Shown here in pieces: positions 58,606-64,000 of a DNA stretch of 64,000 bases. Position numbers and translations under genes: made by a program. The notes beneath the pieces were generated by a model, which saw only the letters and a program-made list of their open reading frames with translations, had not been told where the DNA came from and made no database searches. Origin of the DNA: Erythrobasidium yunnanense. Taxonomy: Eukaryota > Basidiomycota > Cystobasidiomycetes > Erythrobasidiales > Erythrobasidiaceae. The stretch lies in contig BCJC01000002.1 of NCBI GenBank assembly GCA_001600175.1, forward strand, positions 2,081,111 to 2,145,110. The letters are read 5' to 3'. How positions within the stretch are numbered: the stretch's first letter is position 1; each line of letters starts with the position of its first letter.

Positions 58606-61081
58606 ATGGCTATGCACTTCCTGCGACCGCCTTCGGCCATGGACCAGTCCAACTCGGTGACGCTAGACTCGATGAGGGCGCACTCTGGTTCGCCCTTCCA
58701 AGGCAGTCACGGCAGACCCTCTCCCACTCCCTCATGCTACTCGGTATACGTACCAGATAACGAGCAAGATGACGAAGAACACATGCCCTCCTACAAACCG
58801 CCTACCCGAAACCAGGCCCACCATCAACAGCAGCAGCAACAGCCTTCGCAGGTTGACAACGGCGATGCTCACGCAGAGCGTGAAGAAGAGTCATCGCACT
58901 ATGATGCAGCAAGACTCGAAGAGATACAGCGAGCCACTGCTGAGCACAACGCCGCTTACGGTATCGCGGACGAACTCAACACGACGCTCTGGGATCTCAA
59001 GTCGGGAACTGACGGTCCACATGGCAAACCTCCCTATCCATACTTGACTCGTAAGCTTACTTCAGTCTGTCTATGCTCGACTTTGCTGACTTCGTTCGTT
59101 CGTCTAGTCATTCGCATCGCCCTCATCAGCTCGGAGAACAAGAGGATGACATTGCAAGAGGTATGTCATTACTACTACACAGCTTACACACGCTGACCCC
59201 TTGTTCCAGCTTTATGACGCCCTCGAAGCACGCTACCCGTAAGCCACGTCGCATGTTCGCACAGACCTCTTGAGCGCGTTCTGACGCGTGTTACCGTCCA
59301 CAGCTATTTCAAGGGCGACAGTAAAGGATGGAAGAACTCGGTAAGTCAACCATACTTTCAGCTTCAGGCTATAGCTGATCCGGTGGTCATTGACAGATCC
59401 GACACAACCTGTCACTCAACAAGTGCTTCAAGAAGGAAGCTCGCCATGTCTTGGATCCAGGCGTGAGTGAGCTCGTACCCCAACATACAAAATATGCTGA
59501 ACATCGATATGGCGTTCGCAGAAGGGCTCCTACTGGTATGTCGACATCAACGAGGAGCACAGCACTCCTCGCGTACGACACCGACGCAAAACGAACGAGA
59601 ATGGCAGTGGAGAAGTCTTCAAGTCCACTACCACCTCCTCCGGACCATCTACTCGCGCTTCGCGCAAGCGTAAACAGCCTTCTCCAGACGATTCTTCCCG
59701 CCTCATGTCGCCTGACGAGATGAGGGATGTCAAACCTCGTATTGAACACTTGCGACTTCCACTAAGTAGTATCGTCATTCCACCTACTCCGGGCGCTACG
59801 GAAGTCGGAGGAAATAGTATGCAGAGATCAATCAGCTCGAACGGTGCTCAGCTCAAGTACGGAGCTGCAGCCTCCGTGTCTGGTACAGGTAGGACAAGAG
59901 CCATCTCTGCTCCTTCGCCCGTCTCGATGGCGTTTGCTGGTGGTATACAGAACCTAGCTGGACATCCTCAGCCTTATCACCACCATCACGCTCATCAGTA
60001 TGGGCATGCACAAGGCGGGTTCCCATACGCATCAGGCAACCCCCTCGCATCTTACGGAGGAGCTTCGTACCCATACCACTACTCCACCGCGCCTGTCGCC
60101 AATACGATCCATAGCAACAATAACGGACAGTCTTATAATTTTCCAGCTGTAGTGGGATACCCGCAAACACACTATCCAGTCGATTATCACCCTTATGCTA
60201 TTCCTACTACTTCCGCTTCGTATGCTCCGTACGCACAAGAGCCCTCTACGCAACAGCAAGAGCAGGCACAAGTACCTGAGGCTTCTGCAAAGACAGCAGC
60301 TCCTGCGGATTTGTCACGCACCAGCTCTCCTCAGAACAACGATATCTCGGTACCTTCACCTCCTGCCACTGCTAAGCAGACAAACGAGAACGGGCCTATG
60401 CCTGATTCGGCTGCTACTATTAGTACGCTGGGTCCCGAAACGCCTCGAAGTCTTTTCTCTGCTATGCTCAGAACGCAGAACGAAGTTTCTGCGGGTGCTG
60501 TCATACGCGAACAGCAGGAAGATGGCGAGGGAGACGATCAGAAAATCACCGGACAGGATGTAGATGGAGCGAAAGAGCAGAAGGAGAAGTCGGATGAGGG
60601 CGACAAGGTAGCAGAAGATGCAGGGGAACAGAAGGCTTCGTCTGCTCCTCCCGCAAATCTGCCTGGGCCAGCTACGGGCTACGTCTTCCCCGCTACTGCA
60701 CCCACCTCGGTCCCTTCTAGCAATCTGCGACACATTCCACCTATGTCTGGTCCACAGTACTACTCTCCGCACGGCTATGCGGGTGGACCTCTTTATCAAT
60801 ACAGTGCACACCGACCTACTCCTCTCCCCTTGAACACCTCAAATTTCCCTCCTTCTGGCTCTGGCGTCTTTTCCATCCCTCCTAGCTCTACTTTGAATGG
60901 AGGTAAAGACAAAGTAGCTATTTGGGCTCCGTCACCTACTACTGTTGCGAGTCCTACGCGATTGCTGCCATCAGGCGATTATGAGAAACTGTTCTCGTCG
61001 GCGCCCTTTGGCATGATGTGGAATGAGAATGGAAGGAAGAATAGCAGAAGTAACAGCATCTTTGGCGTAGTCACTCGATGA
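58606..61081 (+). CDS. Forkhead (winged-helix) transcription factor
   Basis: Nuclear DNA-binding regulator. ATG 58606 (MAMHFLRPPSAMDQSNSVTL); a second in-frame ATG (58639) is possible. After a His/Gln-rich region (HHQQQQQQPSQ), the forkhead domain is built from four small exons. It reads GKPPYPYLTLIRIALISSEN, KRMTLQELYDALEARYPYFK, GDSKGWKNSIRHNLSLNKCF (recognition helix 3), KKEARHVLDPG and SSYWYVDINEE. A basic RHRRK / RKRKQPSP segment follows and is a likely nuclear signal. The rest, 59705-61081, is one disordered exon rich in Ser, Pro, Gln and Tyr. No FHA domain is present, so it resembles the Hcm1/Sep1 branch more than yeast Fkh1/2. Targets unknown. Confidence 0.88.
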
Positions 61082-61580
61082 GCGCTACCGCCAGCAAAAT
61101 CTTCCTTCGAAACCGTATTCCCTGCTCCATATGCTCTGCGATTCATCATTACTTCCTCCTATTCTCTCTTTATCGTTAAACCTGGGAATCAGTACATAGT
61201 AATTTCGCAAGTTACCCTGTTAGTCTCACATCCCCTTCATTAGTCACCACACTCCTAAGTTCCCATTAGTTCCGATACCTCGTAAGCATAGACGCACAAC
61301 TCTTCCTGTTTATTCCTATCAACTTCAATGTATCCATGCTTGGCTTTGGGAGTTTCTGTTTCGTCAGAGAAAGTGAGGCGTGGGCAATTTGCGCGCTTTC
61401 AGTCATGTAGACGATTAGCTCATACAAGAAGCAACGAAGAACGTGATGATGATTATCTATCGCCTTAGTAAACTTGCTCATTGTCTGTGCCTGGCTTGTC
61501 TTCAGGCGGTCCGCCTTTCGCGTCAAGACTGATCTCTTTTTCCTTTTCTCTGCCTTCTCCCTCAAGCATAGTCATCAACC
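61082..61580. promoter_or_regulatory. Intergenic, forkhead 3' / dehalogenase promoter
   Basis: 499 nt, AT-richer than the flanks. No coding or RNA gene recognised; it presumably contains the forkhead 3' end and the hydrolase promoter. Confidence 0.3.
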
Positions 61581-62780
61581 ATGGACTTTTCCCAATTTGA
61601 GACTGTCTATGTGCCAGTCAAGAGTCCTGTCGCTGGAGACTTGAAGATTCATACAAAGAAAGCCGGCTCGAATGGACCGGTCCTCGTACTTTCGCATGGG
61701 TAGAGTCTCGCGAAGTGTACAAGGTGTTGATGATAGCTGACGTTCTTGATGTAGATATCCGTAAGCTTTGCGACTGGCAAAAGCTCCATTCCCTGCTGGT
61801 CCGGTCTGACTGAAGCTCGTTGATGCATAACAAGACAAACATACTACATCTGGCATCGCATCGCACAAAGACTCGTAGACGCTGGCTATACAGTCATCGT
61901 CCCTGACCTACGAGGGTACGGCGACTCGAGCAAGCCAAAAGGTTCAGAGTCGCATATCGAATACTCGAAGCGCGAGATGGGCAATGATGTCGTAGCTGTA
62001 GCGTAAGTCTACAGCCACCAAAGAACGAGGTGGAAGAGCTGAAAAATCGTATAGATCGCACTTCGGCTATGATAGCTTCAACCTTATAGCGCACGACAGA
62101 GGCGCAAGAGTCGCACATCGTCTAGCTTTAGACCATCCGAAGGCTGTTCTCTCACTCATGATCCTCGACATCGCGCCAACTCTATACATGTATGAACATA
62201 CGGATATGGAGTTCGTAAGTTAGGGCTTCAGTTATCAGTAAGCTAGACTGAGCAGTGTGATACACAGGCAACGAAGTACTGGCACTGGTTTATGAAGCTG
62301 ACTCCGCAATGCGAGGCGATCATAGCTGGAAACCCCGAAGCATGGTTCAAGCAAGTAACGCGGGATTGGGATGGCTTTACGCCAGAAGCGCGAGAGAGCT
62401 ATTATAAGAACTTCAAGCAGCCTGATAGTATCCACGGGGTGAGTTTGCATTGCCTCGTAGGTGGCTCTAGCGTATGCTTGCTAAAGTCATGCGTGGTTGG
62501 CCAGTGCTGCGAAGACTACCGCGCAGCAGCTTCAATAGATCTTGAGTACGACCGCGAAGACCGCAAGAATGGCCACAAGCTAAGCGTGCCGCGCATAACC
62601 GTGTTTTGGGGAAATCAAGGTCTTATACCGAAATACGGAGATGTGGTGGGCGTCTGGAAAGACCATTCAGAAGATCATGTACAAGTGACAGGAAGGGCTG
62701 TGGAGAGTAATCATTATATACCAGAGATGGCGAGTGAGGATGTATATAAGGAGATCTTGGAGCTTGTACCGCTGAAATAG
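61581..62780 (+). CDS. Alpha/beta hydrolase, haloacetate (fluoroacetate) dehalogenase-like
   Basis: ATG 61581 ([15 protein letters not shown]) to TAG 62780, with about five introns. The fold is an alpha/beta hydrolase: [19 protein letters not shown] (oxyanion region), [15 protein letters not shown] and the nucleophile elbow [20 protein letters not shown] with Asp instead of Ser. [15 protein letters not shown] carries the usual acid position of this branch. The cap contains ATKYWHWF, the His-Trp pair that holds the halide in fluoroacetate dehalogenases, and then [19 protein letters not shown]. The catalytic His lies in [14 protein letters not shown] + YWHWF + CEDYRA together match haloacetate dehalogenases better than epoxide hydrolases. 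The family is mostly bacterial. Actual substrate unknown. Confidence 0.78.
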
Positions 62781-63021
62781 ACGCTTCCGCCTTGTATGTT
62801 CTGCCATCGATCTGCTCAGGCTGTAGCATCAGCAGTCTCCGTGGTGTTCTGACGAGTTTCAGCAAAGCAGACAGGGCGACCTGTGTTACCAAAGAATAGC
62901 GACCTTCATGCGCCAAAGCGCCTTGTGTAGGGCGATGGCTGTATCATCATTGGTCTTATAGCAAAATCGTGGTTTCGTATACAATCCCTTGTTCTCTGAG
63001 CAGCCGCCGGTATACCGCCTG
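62781..63021. terminator. Convergent 3' region hydrolase / E(z)
   Basis: 241 nt between convergent stop codons. No coding sequence recognised. Confidence 0.3.
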
Positions 63022-64000
63022 CTAGCCGTCGAACAGCTCGAAGTTACCTCCATAGTCTGGGGAACAGTCGCACGCGGTCAGTTAAAGGCTAAATATGCTA
63101 GAGGAATTAGGACATACCTAATAGCAGCTCCTCGTTCTTCTGGAACTTCTGTCTTCCATCCGGCTTGGCGGCATTGATTACGATTCTTACCTCCCCGTTT
63201 ATCCACGTACCTAATCACACACACGAAACACATCAGCATCTCCCCACATCTCGAACTAGACAGAAGAAGTAGATTGTAGCTTACTTCCGCCCCTTGCATT
63301 GTTTCGATGACTGCCTTTGATATGCGTCGAAGCGGTGTTGATATAGCGGACTTTATTGCCTAGTCGGATACCGTCTACGATACCTGATCGAGTGACGTCG
63401 AATAGGAAAGATCTCTGCCTCGTCTGGTATAGCAAGCTGATAAGATCGATGAGAGTCAGTCAGCCGTGTATCAATGATAGAGGGGAAAGCAGTAGTCGTA
63501 CCTCCGGTAATTCGCTTCGTGCTCATTGAGGACTTCTCCTCGATAGTCCCCGATATATAGTTTGGGCAAATTGGCTTCTTCGCCTATGAAAAGTCCCCAT
63601 CCTTCCAGGTCCGAATTGCCAATGAACGTGCGCTGCCACACCACAATCCTCAGCTTACTCTCATCTAAAGGAAACAAAGAAAGAAGCCAGCTTACCACCG
63701 CCTTATCAGCCTGCACGGTCATTCCTTTACATGGTTTCTCGGAGGAATGGCTTGTGCATGTATCGGGATGGCATTCTCTTTGGTGCGCTATGCAGGGACA
63801 GCCTTTTGCGCTCCCGCTCTCGCCGCCATCCCTGCATGATCCGCCGTGAGCTGCACAATCACATCCTTTAAAGCGATCCGTGCCTTTATTTCCCAATACA
63901 AGAGATATATCAGCGAAATGAAGGCGGTAAGAGGAAGAGAAGGGAAGAGAGGGAAGGACGCACAGTCGACGGGACACCCGCAGCCTGGTTCACACCATGT
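63022..64000 (-). CDS. EZH2: E(z)/EZH2-type histone H3K27 methyltransferase, C-terminal part
   Basis: Catalytic subunit of Polycomb repressive complex 2; the 5' part lies beyond 64000. The Cys-rich CXC region reads WCEPGCGCPVDC, then after an intron FKGCDCAAHGGSCRDGGE, GCPCIAHQRECHPDTC and CKGMTVQADKA. The SET domain follows: FIGNSDLEGWGLFIGEEANL (GWG loop), KLYIGDYRGEVLNEHEANYR, RSFLFDVTRSGIVDGIRLGN, KVRYINTASTHIKG, NGEVRIVINAAKPDG and KNEELLLDYGGNFELFDG, ending at TAG 63022-63024. CXC directly before SET is diagnostic of the E(z) family. The usual NHS motif is replaced by NTAS (63328-63339). At least four introns lie within this part. Confidence 0.85.

Noticed and set aside
58062-58760. Plus-strand open frame of 232 codons upstream of and overlapping the forkhead start
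   Set aside because: It begins with GTG, lies in a pyrimidine-rich leader and has a composition (Ser/Leu/Pro runs) that follows from the base bias. The forkhead frame explains the overlap.

Overview
The window is nuclear DNA of a filamentous or yeast-like fungus, most likely a basidiomycete. Nearly every gene is cut by short spliceosomal introns (about 48-65 nt, GTRNGY donors, CTAAC/CTGAC-like branch sites, YAG acceptors). Gene density is high, about one gene per 2.4 kb, and the content is core eukaryotic. A Polycomb-type E(z) methyltransferase, a linker histone, a UBP2-type deubiquitinase and a nitronate monooxygenase fit a non-Saccharomyces fungus. I cannot name the genus from sequence alone. 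I saw no transposon, LTR element, CRISPR array, rRNA or convincing tRNA gene.

Layout. 1-1675 (+) is the 3' part of the spliceosomal WD40 protein PRP46/PLRG1. It is followed by an unrecognised gene (1838-2823 +), the cohesin kleisin RAD21/SCC1 (3233-6023 +) and mitochondrial HSP10 (6291-6723 +). From 6823 to 11141 the minus strand carries two heavily intron-split MAPEG-family membrane protein genes and a nitronate monooxygenase. At 11436-16928 (-) lie valyl-tRNA synthetase, with an upstream in-frame start that adds a mitochondrial presequence, and SEC13. Two tandem copies of an unrecognised family (17589-19856 +) are followed by HSP60 (-) and a divergent EamA/SLC35G transporter (+).

The minus strand from 24684 to 41871 holds UBP2, linker histone H1, a long AhpC/TSA-domain protein, exocyst SEC15, a GAF-domain protein and a third, dispersed copy of the unrecognised family. 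Then come an RCR-like single-pass membrane protein (+), 5-formyl-THF cyclo-ligase (-), the INO80 remodelling ATPase (+), and two nucleoporins head to head: NUP54/57 (-) and NUP120/160 (+). The window ends with a forkhead transcription factor (+), a haloacetate-dehalogenase-like alpha/beta hydrolase (+) and the C-terminal part of an E(z)/EZH2-type SET methyltransferase (-, running off the end).

Genes that work together: HSP10 and HSP60 form the mitochondrial chaperonin. SEC13 and NUP120/160 belong to the same nuclear-pore Y complex, and NUP54/57 lies in the central channel. INO80, H1 and E(z) act on chromatin. Apart from the head-to-head nucleoporins these groupings look like chance linkage.

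The most novel item is the three-copy family at 17589-18592, 18863-19856 and 40822-41871. Its members have a Ser-rich N-terminus, a GAS[IV]GSW motif and two copies of a roughly 60-residue module opening with [WY]Y/D[DE]N...P[LF]PGQ. Each module is encoded by an exon that starts just before the motif, bounded by phase-1 introns at conserved positions.
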